Notes: generated by a model from the letters alone, not told the origin. Counted from the stretch's first letter, positions 13,501 to 25,020 are shown. The stretch is 64,000 bases of DNA from Centroberyx gerrardi (GCF_048128805.1 NC_136017.1:16775807-16839806), one strand, 5' to 3'. A program made the numbers and translations.

Positions 13501-15503
13501 TAGTGCCCACGGTGCCTATTCCCAGAGTAAACTGGCGCTGGTCCTCTTCACCTACTACCTGCAGGAGAAGCTGACGGCCGGCCGCTTCCCGGTGACCACC
13601 AACGCCGTGGACCCCGGCATGGTGGACACAGCGCTGTACGACAATCTGTGCAGCCCGGCGCAGGCAGCCAAGAAACCAGTGGCCAAACTGCTGTTCAGGG
13701 TATGCTAACTTTGCACACTAGAGTCCCATTTAAAAACATTACGATTGACATTTGATAATTTTTCCTGCTATTACAAGGAAGGTTTCATTCTTGTGGGAAA
13801 CAATACTGTGACTTCTTTTTCCTTGGATTTTCTGTTGATGCAGTTTCTGTAGGTGGCACTATTTTCTTTGTCTGCTCAGCCATGGTGGCTATCACTGCTC
13901 ATGCTAACTACCAAGTTCTTCTTCTGTTTATTCTAAACAAACCAGAAACGTAAAACGCATCACTTCCTGTGCAGCAGAAGATTTTTTTCAGGAAAGAGCT
14001 ACCAGACACCAGGTGCTTAGAACAACAAATGTGAAAGCTTTCATGAGCTGGATATAGATTGAATCCCTGCTACGTCAATTGGCGATAGAGAGTAGCAAAA
14101 TGGACATTTATATTAAAATGCCACAGATTCTTACTTCAAAGCTATGTTCAGAATGTGTCACAGCTGGCACACTATTAATCGCATTAGCCACTTAGCTGCT
14201 AGCTTAGTGGCTAACGCGATTTTCTATTGACCGCAAAATAGTCTGCCTTCTGCAACTAAACAAAGCAACGGATGGTGTTGAGATTCACCTCTCGGCACAC
14301 ACGCACTATAAGCTTTTAGATGATTTGCACATTTCTGTTATTTTAGGGCGTAGAAACCTACAGAAAATACTTCGTAACGACGGAGAACTACAACGTAAAA
14401 TGTACCAACTGCCGGCTTGTGCAGTGCAATGGAAAAAGAAATGAGGAACCCATCCCTGGAACCACCTTGGTTGGTTTTTGCCACAGAAGGTTCCTGAAGG
14501 TTCTTTTGCAGTGGAAAATGGCTAAAACTCTTCACTACTAGTCTACTTGACCCTGACAGTTTGTTCTAAAAATACATGCAAGACTGTATTTCCCCTAGCT
14601 TCATAGCTTCATAACTCCACACTCGCTGTTCCAGTGCAATGTTAAGACAGATTGTAATTACCGTGATCTTAGGGATTGTGACAATTGCCTTCTTTCATTT
14701 TCAAACAAACTCACATCAAAGATATGCTAATAGGGTTGCCGTCTGTGGATAATTAATAACCAGAGGTGAGAAAAAGGCCTTCTCAATTGTAATTTTCACT
14801 CACCACAAAGACTTTCTCATAAGAGTACACTGAAGCGTCAAGCCTCGAATAATGATTGCAGCAAGTTTTTGTTCATTTTCATTTATTTAATTCAAAAAGG
14901 GGCATAGCTGTGTAAGGTGCCCTCAAATAAAGAGAAATGTCGTAGATAGCGATTAGCAGCTGGTTTTCATTTCCTGTGCATTTCATTTAAAGATACAAAA
15001 CCAATACCAAACTATATTTCACCATAATGATTTCCTTTGAGAGGATTCATCCATTTAATTCTACAGTCCTCTAACAGGATATTGCATCTAGTGTTGAGAG
15101 GGTTTCATGATATCTGCATTACGCTTTAGACATTTGTAGATGTTTATGTAATAATTAGCCAGCTAGGGTGCCAGCTATGCTTGCTTTAGAAGTGGAGTAT
15201 GTTTACACTGCACAACCACCACTCTTTGACCAGAGAATTCTCGGAAAATAAACTCATTAAGCCACATTTTCTTCAGCAAAATCTTTTGATTGTGTCATTC
15301 TTTTTGTATGTCCTTCCCAGACCCCAGCAGAGGGCGCGTCCACAGCCATCTACGCTGCAGCTGCCTCTGAAATGGACGGGGTGGGCGGCTGTTACTTGTA
15401 TAATGGCCAGAAAACACAGTCAGCCGACATTACCTACGAGGCTGACATACAGGCCGAGCTGTGGAAACGGAGTTGTGAGCTCGTGGGCCTTCAAGAGGCC
15501 TGA
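1525..15503 (+). CDS. dhrsx: DHRSX, SDR-family polyprenol/dolichal oxidoreductase (exons 2-7)
   Basis: Six exons join in frame: 1525-1632, 3268-3336, 7637-7738, 11670-11877, 13492-13699 and 15321-15503 (stop TGA 15501-15503), giving 291 residues. All junctions are AG/GT. Short-chain dehydrogenase signatures are visible in order: the cofactor loop TGGARGMG (exon 2), the NNAG motif across the exon 4/5 junction, HFGLNYLGHF and the active-site serine in MSSATH (exon 5), the catalytic YSQSK (YxxxK) and NAVDPG (exon 6). The order and spacing match vertebrate DHRSX (about 330 aa), which is known to oxidise polyprenol and reduce dolichal in dolichol synthesis at the ER. Exon 1, expected to encode about 40 residues with an N-terminal membrane segment, was not found; exon 2 begins with two bases of a split codon. 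Introns hold several transposons. Candidate poly(A) signals are at 16563 and 18441. Confidence 0.93.
1778..2327. mobile_element. hAT-like non-autonomous element in dhrsx intron 2
   Basis: A 550-bp element with short terminal inverted repeats: it starts cagaggtgggga and ends cacacctctg. It is flanked by a perfect 8-bp duplication, ctttacat, at 1770-1777 and 2328-2335. An 8-bp target duplication is typical of hAT transposons. The interior is built of many degenerate copies of GACTTGACTTGG-type words. There is no coding capacity. Similar 'dry-repeat' elements are common in fish genomes. Confidence 0.85.
3337..7636. other. dhrsx intron 3, no gene recognised
   Basis: About 4.3 kb of AT-rich intron. 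Sequence near 3506 (aaagggaaagtccaccctaa) resembles, in reverse, sequence near 17530-17552, suggesting ends of a dispersed repeat. A short GC/GT purine-pyrimidine run lies near 5728-5750. Nothing coding is seen. Confidence 0.5.
8008..8513. mobile_element. Inverted-repeat MITE-like element (506 bp) in dhrsx intron 4
   Basis: The two ends are inverted copies of each other. The left 69 bases (8008-8076, starting aaaggataacgctggtg) match the reverse complement of the right 69 bases ending at 8513 at about 65 positions. The arms share the block ttaccgtcaacaaatcctat. The interior has no open frame of note. Long matching arms and no coding capacity fit a miniature inverted-repeat element. I could not define a clear target duplication. 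Confidence 0.8.
9026..9329 (+). repeat. Dispersed repeat 'B' fragment with internal ~44-bp tandem copies
   Basis: This matches the arms of the palindromic element at 15808-16556 (shared words: tttttgggag, agtgatgaaaacatagac, tagatcattg, ctccatgctaacac). From about 9129 the segment ctccatgctaacactttagcg followed by tacactatgttgagtgatag is repeated four to five times with drift. The copy is split by the LINE at 9330-11576 and resumes at 11592-11650. Confidence 0.75.
9330..11576 (-). mobile_element. 5'-truncated L1-like LINE (reverse transcriptase C-terminal half), decayed
   Basis: Read on the - strand this is about 2.25 kb of an L1-type non-LTR retrotransposon. It starts inside the reverse transcriptase just before the YADDLLLF active-site motif (near 11480). 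It continues through the downstream region with LAGKINCIKMNILPRFLYL and a Cys/His cluster, CDRCHTAKADLAHMFWHC (near 10230), typical of fish L1-like C-termini. The frame is broken into at least four pieces. The 3' end is a poly(A), seen as T-rich sequence from 9330. A 15-bp target duplication, agcatacactatgtt, flanks it at 9315-9329 and 11577-11591. It is a dead-on-arrival insertion in dhrsx intron 4. Confidence 0.93.
11592..11660 (+). repeat. Right half of repeat 'B' split by the LINE
   Basis: The sequence gagtgatagtaggctccatg onward continues the tandem unit interrupted at 9329. It repeats the segment at 9166-9219 including the distinctive tail aaaatcatattcctagttc. It ends just before the splice acceptor of dhrsx exon 5 at 11669. 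Confidence 0.75.
12945..13345 (+). repeat. Dispersed repeat 'A' copy in dhrsx intron 5
   Basis: The copy contains family 'A' words: attagacccatat, tatcggccttttattaaaaa, cacctctgatatgatg, gtaaaacctgcagtgaaacc and gagttttagtgtcccat-type blocks. It is partly duplicated and degenerate. See the 58415-58840 entry for the best forward copy. Confidence 0.7.
13700..15320. other. dhrsx intron 6; small hairpin, otherwise no feature
   Basis: An inverted repeat lies at 14177-14221, with arms aatcgcattagccac and gtggctaacgcgatt around agctgctagc-like sequence. No coding frame or clear transposon is recognised in the rest of the intron. Confidence 0.45.
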
Positions 15504-15807
15504 GATACCAGGCTGTGACCCTTACCTAACGAATAGTTCCACATCTTCTGGAGCCATGTAAGGCATGAGGTCAGGAATTGACAAGTGATACTAAACTACT
15601 ATCTGAATTTTTGTTGCACCACTACCCAACCGTCCCGCATTACAGACCATCCACACCAGTGTACACTGGTGGTAATGGCTATAGATACAAACAGGGTTAT
15701 TTGCGGGGTGCAGGTAAATGGCTAGCATTGCTTTCATGATGCCTGTTAGCATTACAAAGCTATCAACGCTTTTTCATCTGTTCACAGCAGTAACGGCAAA
15801 CTATGTT

Positions 15808-16556
15808 AAAGGAATACACCAAGTTTTTGGGAGATTGTCCAGTTCATCAGCTTAGCCGCTAACTGATGAGAACTCGGACATCAAAATGTCCCCAGTAGAT
15901 TGTTGGCTCCAGTGCACCATGCTAATACTTTAGCATACACTATGTTGAGTGATAGTAGGCCACCAGCATTAACCGAGGTAAGAAGACCTTTTCATAATAA
16001 AAAGTGGTTTGTGGTTTGGCCTGTAGATTCATACATTTTAAAAATAAAATATCAATTACTCAATATAATTCATGTAACTAGTTTTATTTTAGGAACTATT
16101 TCAGGTGAGCAACCATGTATTCATCCGCTGCACAGTGATTTTTAGCTGTACACAGTCTCCCACCACCTTCACTTCCTATGGAAACAGGGAAAGTAGTCCC
16201 TGCTAGTTCAAAATAGTAAGTTATTTTTGTATCGTATTTTGTGTAAATTTGACCAATCTCTGACAAAAAACTATCAGACTTGGCTGTATATCATTCATAC
16301 CATTTTACTTACCATCTAGCTTTAGAGCTGCTACAAGTTCTCATTTTTGAAATAATGTTAGCGGCCTACTATCACTCACTGTATACTGAAGTGTTAGAAT
16401 GGAGCCTATCACTGAACAAGTGTATGCTAAATCATGACGCACCAGAGCCAATGATCTACCAGAGACACATGGATGATTTTGGTGTCTATGTTATCATCAC
16501 TTAACGTATAAGTTGACCAATGGGACAATCCTACAAAAACGTGGTGTATTTCTTTT
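15808..16556. mobile_element. Palindromic (fold-back) element of repeat family 'B'
   Basis: The left end (15808 onward, aaaggaatacaccaagttttt) and the right end (16556 backward, read in reverse aaaagaaatacaccacgttttt) are inverted copies over roughly 150-190 bp. Both arms contain the marker gtgatagtagg. Single arms recur at 9026-9329 and 41577-41720. It lies 0.3 kb past the dhrsx stop, so it is in the 3' UTR if the distal poly(A) signal at 18441 is used. A poly(A) signal at 16563 immediately follows it. Confidence 0.75.
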
Positions 16557-16562
16557 GGAGTC

Positions 16563-16568
16563 AATAAA
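16563..16568 (+). promoter_or_regulatory. Candidate dhrsx poly(A) signal (proximal)
   Basis: An AATAAA lies 1.06 kb after the dhrsx stop and directly after the fold-back element. Inference only; there are no transcript data. Confidence 0.35.
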
Positions 16569-17289
16569 GCTAACATCATGACAGGCCCAAAAACAGTAGA
16601 AAATGGGTGTTTCTCTTCAAACTAATGATACAAGAGTCTGCTGGGGGGTAAGAATTTTACCTTTCACATAAATCCATCCCAAACCAACCCATTTACATCT
16701 ACACAGCACAAACTGCAAGCTACTGCCTCAGCTGTTGATAATTACTGTTATATATAGAGATGGTTTAATTTATGTGGCATCAATAATTGACACCTCTTAC
16801 CTGTACCTTTTGTTTTTCTACAAGAAAATATAGTTAGGAGGAACAACCTTTGTCATTACAAATGTACAGAGTTCTCCATGTGCCAAATATTGTTGTTATG
16901 ATTAAAGACATACTATGTTAGCAAACCAAAAGAGATAGATTTTCACATTTCTATTGGTACCATGCCAAGCTCTTCTGGTCGTGCAGCTTCTCTGTGTTAA
17001 AGTGGCTAATAATTACAGACAATCTGAGCACATGAGAAACACTGACATGCAAATGCCTTAGTAGTGCCTATTTAAGCCTACAAATACCTGGCACTCTTCC
17101 CAGTTTCTAGGAGGTTAGAGCTGTTTATGTATCGCTCAGAGTCACAGATGATGCGTGTATAATGCTGGTATCCTGTAGCTCTTCACTGTCAATAAGGATT
17201 CATTGAAGGGAAAATACACTCTCATTGAGAATTCACATATGTTATGGCTGTGATATTGGATGGTTCAGTCTAGATGCATGAATATGAAC

Positions 17290-17487
17290 AACCAATCCAA
17301 TCAAAATATCATGTTAGAAACAATTCAGGTTAAGGACTTCGCATAGGCAACCAGTGTAGTATTGATCAATTCTACAAAAAGTATGTGATAAAAAAATTGC
17401 ATTATTTCCATCATATCAGAGGTGGGTGACACTGACTGGACCAGATCTGATTTTTAATAAAAGACCAATATTAGCTCAGTCTAACCT
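17290..17487 (-). repeat. Dispersed repeat 'A' fragment
   Basis: Reverse-orientation copy with the family words ccatcatatcagaggtgg, gaccagatctgattttta and ataaaagaccaatat. Confidence 0.7.
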
Positions 17488-18440
17488 TAGAGCTGTCCAA
17501 AATCATAGCAATAGCAGAAGTGGATTCTGTTTTAGGGTGAATTTTCCCTTTAAATAACATGAGGCTTGCCCTTGTTTTGCCCTTATTAAAATGTATTTTT
17601 ACATTACTATCATAAACTAGCATTTACATTATAATATTATGTAGCATATCAGAAAAAAAGAGCCCCACTACTGTGATGGCACTGGCTTTGGCTGACAAAC
17701 CAAAATGTTGCCAAAAGGATGTGTGTGCCATCTCTTCTTCACTGTGAAAGGCAAAAATGTCACCAACATTGAAAAAGCCTGCGGTTACAAATTATTTTTT
17801 CATTTTTGGATTATGTTAATTTTGGCTATGTAGATATTTTTCATACATTTATGTAGAGAAATATTTTTCAGATGGTTACGTACAATGACTTTAAAGAATT
17901 TTGGATCTGTGTATTGCAGGCGAAAAGTCTAATTTATGTATTATTGAGAAATTTGAGTGCTATTGTTCAATGATTGGTTGAATCAAAGACAAATCATTTT
18001 CATTATTTTTAAATGTAACAAATTGCATTTGCACATACTTTCATGTAGCTAAATTTCCCTCTGTCCGTCCAGTAATTAATATGTGTGTTACTGACCATGT
18101 TGACAAGATAATGTCATACTTTCTGTTCAAGTATTTGTATAAAAGTTCATGTAAAAGACATTGTCTTGTCTCAAAAACACCCCCTGGTCTATTATTATCA
18201 ATATGTGTCAGTATTACCCTGATAGATGTACACATTTCAGTTGGAAATTGTTATCCAAGAAAATTGTCTAATTTATTGTTGATTATATTGCACACCATGA
18301 TCACTGTGAATGATGCCTTTTTTCCAATATTTCTTGATTTATAGCATCATGTGAATTCAGTCTATTTAAGATTATTATGTTGACCTTGTGTAATGGATTG
18401 AGGAAGATGTATCGCTTTTGACAAGAACATGTAAATCAGT

Positions 18441-18446
18441 AATAAA
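18441..18446 (+). promoter_or_regulatory. Candidate dhrsx poly(A) signal (distal)
   Basis: AATAAA in an AT-rich stretch 2.9 kb after the dhrsx stop. If used, the 3' UTR would include the fold-back element. Inference only. Confidence 0.3.
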
Positions 18447-18604
18447 CAAATTGCCTTTGAGAGTACCAGCCGATCATTTTCTCACAAACTCCAGTAAATC
18501 TATTTTGTCAGAATATAAATGCCAAGACATCAACTATACAGCCAAAATTGGACACTTTTAATGGTGCTGATTGACTGATCGGTAAACAGACTGACTAAAA
18601 TATA

Positions 18605-19372
18605 GGTGGATTGGAGTTTTAGCTCTATAAACATTTCTTGGAGGCAGAAATAATCTCATTGGTTGAGTTAAACCTCAATGGGTGGAGCCAACCACCACAG
18701 TGGAAAGGTTTGTTTCTGATTCCAGTTCCTGTGACTTTAGCTAAGCATGATGGACTTGTCCGTGCTCTTCTTCTCTGGTGTTCATACCAGTTAAGAACAC
18801 ATGAAGAAATAGCTGAATATTAGCATCAATCCATACTTCATTTGGTTATGCTAGGTTTTCCAACCTAGCTGGCTGTCACATATGTGTGTGTTTTGGGGTT
18901 GTTTCCTGTAGTTGGTACGATTATGTTCTCCTAATGAATTGCACTGTAATCGCAATTCTCACTTTAGTCAGAATTCTGACTTTATTCTCAGAATTCTGAC
19001 TTTAAACTCAGAACTCAAATACATTTTTCACATGTGCTAAGCTGACTGAAAAAATGCAATCTAGCCACACTAAGACATCTAGGTTAGCTAGTTAGCCTAG
19101 CTGACCTGCCAAATTCAAACTAGCCATACTACCCTATAGCTATCTAGGTAAGCTAGTTAGCTAGCTGCTGATTCAACATGAATCAGTCATAAATTAATGA
19201 AAAGTCATTGCCATTTATATTTCCTTCCTTCACCGTTCAAGTTTGCCACTTAGCTAAGTTGCGCTCTGAAAAAATGGTTCTTTTGCTTCGTCAATTGAGG
19301 ATTAACTCAACCAATGAGATAATTTCTGCCTCCCTAAAATGTTTGTAGATGTAAAACTCCAATCTGGAAAAC
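18605..19372. mobile_element. Inverted-repeat element (about 770 bp)
   Basis: The left end (ggattggagttttagctcta, then ggaggcagaaataatctc and attggttgagtta) is repeated in inverted orientation at the right end (19240-19372). The arms are about 80 bp or more. A reverse fragment of the same family lies at about 60000-60068 in plcd4. There is no coding capacity. Confidence 0.7.
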
Positions 19373-19410
19373 ATAGGGTTGTCCAAGCTGGATACTTACT
19401 CACTGGTAAG

Positions 19411-19810
19411 TAGGGCTGGGTATCGTTTAAAAAATTACGATACCAGTACCCTTAAAGTGATACCGATACCAATAGAGTACTTCATTCGATACCTTTTTTT
19501 TACGTTTTGGTGGCATCTCATTACGCTGAACTGCCAACTCCGTCACATACACTGCGCTCGACTTCACCACCACAGACTGCATGGGTTGTAGCTGCTGCGG
19601 TAGTGGGCCAATCACATGTCGCATTAAATCGAAGAACGCTTGCGGTGATTGGCTGCGAGCAAAACCATACAAATAGTAATTTTTTTCTAGATCTGTGTAC
19701 AAAAAGTATCGAATGCAGGTATCGTTTGACTGGAGAAGTTTCGATACTACTTGGTACTGGGTTATTTCGGTCGATACCTTAAAGGTATCGAGTACCGATA
19801 CCCAGCCCTA
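19411..19810. mobile_element. hAT-like MITE, 400 bp, with perfect 8-bp target duplication
   Basis: The terminal inverted repeats are tagggctgggtatcg and cgatacccagcccta. They are flanked by a perfect ctggtaag duplication at 19403-19410 and 19811-19818. The ends are further rich in inverted GTATCG words. The 8-bp duplication supports hAT-type transposition, and the perfect flanks suggest a fairly young insertion. Small open frames inside are chance. Confidence 0.92.
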
Positions 19811-19818
19811 CTGGTAAG

Positions 19819-21300
19819 TGAGGCTTGCCCAGGTTAAGTGCGTTGGATTGCAGTGATTAATCTCCATCACCCAAACAGCCACCATTATCAAAGCCCCTCC
19901 CCCCCTGTTCTGTGATGAGATGAGCTCTCAGCATCAGTTATATTGAAAAGAGATGAGTGACCCCATCGCCTGGGCTGATTGGTATTAGCTGTTGTGCTAT
20001 TCTAACAAGGAATGAAAAGAACGGGATGGTGAAATGCAGTGATTAGATGTAAATGGGGACAGCATGATTCCCGTGAAATCACACTGAGAGTAGAGACATC
20101 ATGTCCTGTCGCTTGCAAAATAGCATGATGGCAAACCTGGAGAGAAATGTAATTGGAATTCTAGAGGTGTGTTTGATTTATCCTTGCGGACACTTGCATT
20201 GCCTTAAAAGTGAACGTATTATATGCAAGGAAGGATAAATCAAACACTCATGTATTTATCCTGGTCTTCATAAAATGTGTAATAACGAGGTTGAGTGATT
20301 AATTCTATGGTCCATCCAACACTTATATATCATGGAACAATAAACATATTACTATCTAAATGTAATTATAACGACTATTTCCTTTGGGATTTTGAAAATC
20401 AAACCACTCCGGTTTGTACAGGAAGTGAGTGTTGGGTAAAAAAAATGCATGGGCATTTTGAAAACAGATATTTCAATTGTAAGATTCAAAGCTTGTCCTT
20501 TCTACCGCTAAGTAACATGCCTGGCCTGTAAAGCGAATTGATCCTGAGAAATAACCCTGACAAATCTGTGCTTGTACTCTCCAAATTGAGTGTGCCCCGG
20601 TGGATATTTCAAGACAGCTCCCCTAGACAGGAAAATAGGATTTGGCGTATAGAGGCTAATCCTGGGACCAGATAGATACATCATGTGTGACAGCTGAACA
20701 TTTGCGAGCAGACACTTCAATGCGTTTTGTGTCTGGTCCGGCCAAAACTTCATAAGCCTGGAGACTTACGAGTCAAAACCAGGCTGCTGTGTTCCCTTCA
20801 CGAACACACAAGTCAGATGATGGACATGGAAAGGCTTGAAGAAGAAATTCCATGCTTCCGGTGTATTAAAACACCAGGAACTTGTGTCCAGTTGTGAGAA
20901 ATGACTGTTGACCTTCAGAGGAAACATGTTGACTCTGGCTGAGATTGATTATGTTCAGTTCAGCAGAGGGGAGAAATGTGATTAGATGTAATTCAACCCA
21001 TCAAGGAGGTGTCTTTGACAATGTGAAGGTTAGCCTACTGGGAATTTAATGCCGCATGGGAGAATTGATGATTCATTCACAAGGCAAACTCCCATTAGCC
21101 ATAGATTATCCTCCTTTCCCTGTGCAGAATCCACACTGTATGATCCACCTCTGATGATGCATAAAAGACACAGTAATACCAGAGGATGCTTCTGGTGGAG
21201 TCCAAGCTTCATGGAGATTTCATGATAATCCCTGACCTACATCGCCATCTAGTGGGCGCTCTCACAACATATTCAGACTGATGTCCACATCTTGATTATT
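19819..21300. other. Intergenic, no feature recognised
   Basis: I see no conserved exon-like segment, RNA gene or clear transposon boundary. Near 20163-20247 the phrase gtttgatttatcctt and its inverse aaggataaatcaaac form a weak inverted repeat about 70 bp apart. Confidence 0.4.
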
Positions 21301-21304
21301 TTAT

Positions 21305-21830
21305 GTCAGGGGTTCTTGAACATTTTCATGTCACAGATCCCTCAAATAAGCCATGGACCCCATTTGATTTTGTCCTGGAGACCCATATAGGATCTTTTTG
21401 TTGGTGATTTAGTGTTGAACCATGTAACTGTCTACACTGTACATGGAGAAATAATAGTGGTGAGAGTGAAACCTCTAACTAGAATATTCGTGTTCATGCA
21501 TTCTCTGATTGGGATGATTTCTAGTGAATTGTAGTGAAATTAAACTTTTCATTCATTTGCTGGAGATCCCCTGGAACCCCCACAAGGACCCCTGGAATCC
21601 CCTCAAGGACCCCTGGAACCCCTTCAAGAATCCCTGGAACCCCCTCAAGGATCCTTGGAACCTCCTCAAGGACCCCTGGAACCCCTTCAAGGATCCCTGG
21701 AAACCCTCAAGGACCCCTAGAACCTCCTGAAGGACCACAGGAGCCCCCTCATGGACCCTTGGAACCCTCTCAAGGACCCCTGGAGCCCCCTCATGGACCC
21801 CTGGAAGCACAATGAGAGAATGTATAAGAA
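21305..21830. mobile_element. Degenerate hAT-like element carrying an expanded minisatellite
   Basis: The left part (caggggttcttgaacatttt, cacagatccctcaaataag) resembles the start of the element at 54078-54395. The inner motif cctggaaccccctcaagga, present about once there, is here expanded into a tandem array at 21565-21810. The ends are too decayed to define a target duplication. Confidence 0.6.
21565..21810 (+). repeat. Minisatellite, 21-bp unit, about 11-12 copies
   Basis: Tandem units of the form ggaacccccTcaaggacccct with a 21-base period. Because 21 is a multiple of three, all frames stay open, which produces artefactual Pro-rich open frames on both strands. It is not a gene. Confidence 0.9.
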
Positions 21831-23349
21831 TAACTATTTGATTATAGGTTTCACAGTCACCACTGTTATCTTAAGCAACTGTGCTCTTCTGTACTAAATC
21901 ATATCTAACAACAAACGAATCTTCTCAGAAAGGGATCCCCTGCAACCAAATCATATTCAACAGGTGTCCGCAGCCTGCATTTAGTTTGAATTTGAATTAA
22001 TATGAATGGACAGATCATGCTGTTGCTCAGAGGTTAAACGGTTATTTGAAAATATGGAGAAAAGCCTCTTATGTTATTAGCTCTCACAGTTCTTTGACAA
22101 AAGTAGCATTGTTCTGATCTGTTCCTTTTGATTCAGCACTGTGGTTGTCATAGCTGTATTGCATAAGCTGAAGCTGTGGGTCTAGTTGATCAGCCAACAA
22201 TTGCACAATATTGTGAATGTGCTCTGGAGGTTTCAAGGTTCACATTACTGAAAAGATTTAGATAATGAAGAAAAAAATAAGAAAGTGTTTCAGGATACAT
22301 AACGTATTCTCATGCAGCTAACAAGAAGACAGAAATCAGACATGGTACTTTATATAAGTGCAATGATGGTATTGTTTATTTAATACAGTCTGTTAAGCCT
22401 ATCCCTGGATAAGCCACAGTTTATAAAGAACACACCATTAAAATGTCCCTCCCGAACACCCAGGTACCGAAAAAAGCTCATATATTTACTATTGGTTCCA
22501 ACCCTTTAAAAGTGCAGATTCATATTATCTAACAGAGTATAATGTGTAACTAAAAATCTAACAGCTATTTTTGTCAAGGTAGTACATTGTGCATTGTATT
22601 CTATGCCAAATAAGTCAGAGATACATAGAAATGGGGAAAGAAACATACAGTAGACTACATAAAAAGTACCACATTACACTGTATTTATGACTGTTAAGAC
22701 TTAACCTACAATATAATGCAGCAATTTCAGGCTGACATCTAATGATATGTTCTTTAAGCGCTACCCGGTCTACAATGAAAAGGTGCTTTAGGTCTGTCCA
22801 ACCCAGTTCCACTGACAAACAAGTAGTAGTTTTGTAAGTGTTCAGCTAATTAATTAAAGTGAAGTAAAGGATATTAGACTTTCAGTCAAAATAGTAATGT
22901 GTATGATTAAAGGAAAAAATGCAGAGCAAATATTAATAGCAAACAGAAAAAAAAAGTTGCTTGGCCTTATGTGTGAGGTTTAAACTTGAGGTTGCACTGC
23001 GATGAACTGGGTACCATAATGACAGGGCGACAGTCTTGGCTTCTTTATATGGAAACACTCGACAGATTCGAGCGAGCAAGATGATCCACTCTGAAAAATT
23101 CTCCACTTTTCCAGCACTGACAAAATAAGAGCCAGAGAGTTGATACAAACCCATCACTGAATTTGCACAACATCAAAAATGTCAGAACATGGGAAATTAC
23201 CATCAATAGAGTCTAAGGTTCACAGAAAGTCAACAACCTCTCTCTAGCTGGTTCCAGTGAATCAGATCTTAATGACAAGAAGCAGCATGTTGTATTGACT
23301 GAAGAATTTGTGCGTGGGTTATGTGTATATCATAATGCGACTGTAGCAC

Positions 23350-24284
23350 AGGGTTCCCACCATGGCCTTGATGTAAAATTTGATGTAAAATTCAATGACT
23401 TTTCCATGACTTTCCATAAACAAGTCGGAGCACTTCCATGACCTAACAATGTTCTTCCTTCCTGGTTTGTTAATGCTGTTTTTCAGCATTCTAATGCAAT
23501 GAATGTGTCAAACAGGTTGGAAAATACATAAAGTGACCCATTTGTAAAATTCCTTGAGATTCCCTGACTTCACCAGAGAATTGATGAAATTCCCTGACTT
23601 TAGCACTCTCTAGAAAGCATTAGTATTGCCAGGAAAGGTCCGTAATTTGATTCTACCCATGCACATTGGTAATTTCAGTCAGTCATCTGGACGGTAGATT
23701 TACTGGAGGGTAATACAGGGACATGGCATACGTCACCCACAGTACAGAAAAACAAGCAAAACATTCTTCAAATGCCTCTGTATGATTGTAAAGAGTAATA
23801 CTGGTTATACGGCTCTTGTAATCCAGATGGCAGGTGCGCAAATTGGTAATTGCGAGAAACGCCAGAAGAGATTAAAACGACCCCAGAACATCAGAGTTAC
23901 CTCAAAATACAGATGGTCATTTCAGCCACAATTGTTACTGGGTTAGTCGGAGAAAATGACCAACATGTTTGTTTTGGATGGGATAAAATTCCTGGGGTCC
24001 TGTTAAGTAAAAAGTAAAAATTGCCAATGACCAGAAGTCCCCATGTAATACTAATGCCGTCTGGAGAGAGCTTTTCCCAGAGAATTTATCAAATTCCCTG
24101 ACTTTCCCACAGTCAAATTCCTTGACATTTCCAGAGAATTGATCAAATTCCCTGAATTTCCCCCAGAGAATTGATCAAATTCCCTGACTTTCCCCCAGAG
24201 AATTGATCAAACCCCTTAACTTTGCCTGTCTGGACTCTCAAAATTCCATGATTTTACAGACATTCCGAGACCAGTGGGAACCCT
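23350..24284. mobile_element. hAT-like element, 935 bp, with internal 30-bp-class tandem repeats
   Basis: The ends are agggttcccac and gtgggaaccct, flanked by near-perfect 8-bp duplications (tgtagcac at 23342-23349, ggtagcac at 24285-24292). At about 24070-24220 a unit containing cagagaattgatcaaattcc followed by ctgactttccc is repeated about four times. Related single units occur at 23545-23600. It has no coding capacity. Confidence 0.8.
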
Positions 24285-25020
24285 GGTAGCACTAAATGCC
24301 ATGTGCTTGCTCTCCTACAACCTTGTGACAGAAATCTGCCTACAGTGATCCAGATTACAGACTCAAGGACAAGTGGCTTTAGCGTCTGTCATGGACAGAT
24401 AAAGGGAAACAGGCCGATCTGAAGTCACATCAGAAGGAATGTCACCATCCACGTTTTGAACATCTAATCTGGGTTATTTTCTCAAACTGGTGTCAGCCAA
24501 ATGATTTGGCCTAGCTCATACTGATACTAACATTACAAAGTTTTGGTGCCAAAGGAGCATAAGTGGAATTTTGGCAGACAATGAGTATTATATATCATTT
24601 GATATTATACATCTGATGGTCAAAAAGAACACATTTGTAATGATAAACAAAATTAAAATAAAGGGGAGAATCCAAAAGAAAACCCTAGATAAAATTTGGT
24701 GCAAAAGGGGCATAACTGCACTTAATAACTTTTTATAGTATATCAAGGATGAATTCCTATGTTATGTTTTGAATAATATATGAAGTATTTAGAAAAATGT
24801 CCCTTATGCCCCTTTCGCTCTTCTAAACCCTTGACAACATCATCTAGAACAACTTTTTCTCTAATAGACAAGTCTCTTCTTGTGTTGCACTGGCACACCT
24901 ACATTTTAAGCTTAAGTTAAGGTCTTAAATAAGACACTGATGGTTCTTGGTTGGGGAGTTAAGAGGCTATGTCGGGCTAATTCTGCACTACAGCAGTAAC
25001 TACTTCTTGTGTGTTCACAG

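Noticed and set aside
21524-21815. Pro-rich open frames on both strands
   Set aside because: They are produced by the 21-bp minisatellite, whose period keeps all frames open.
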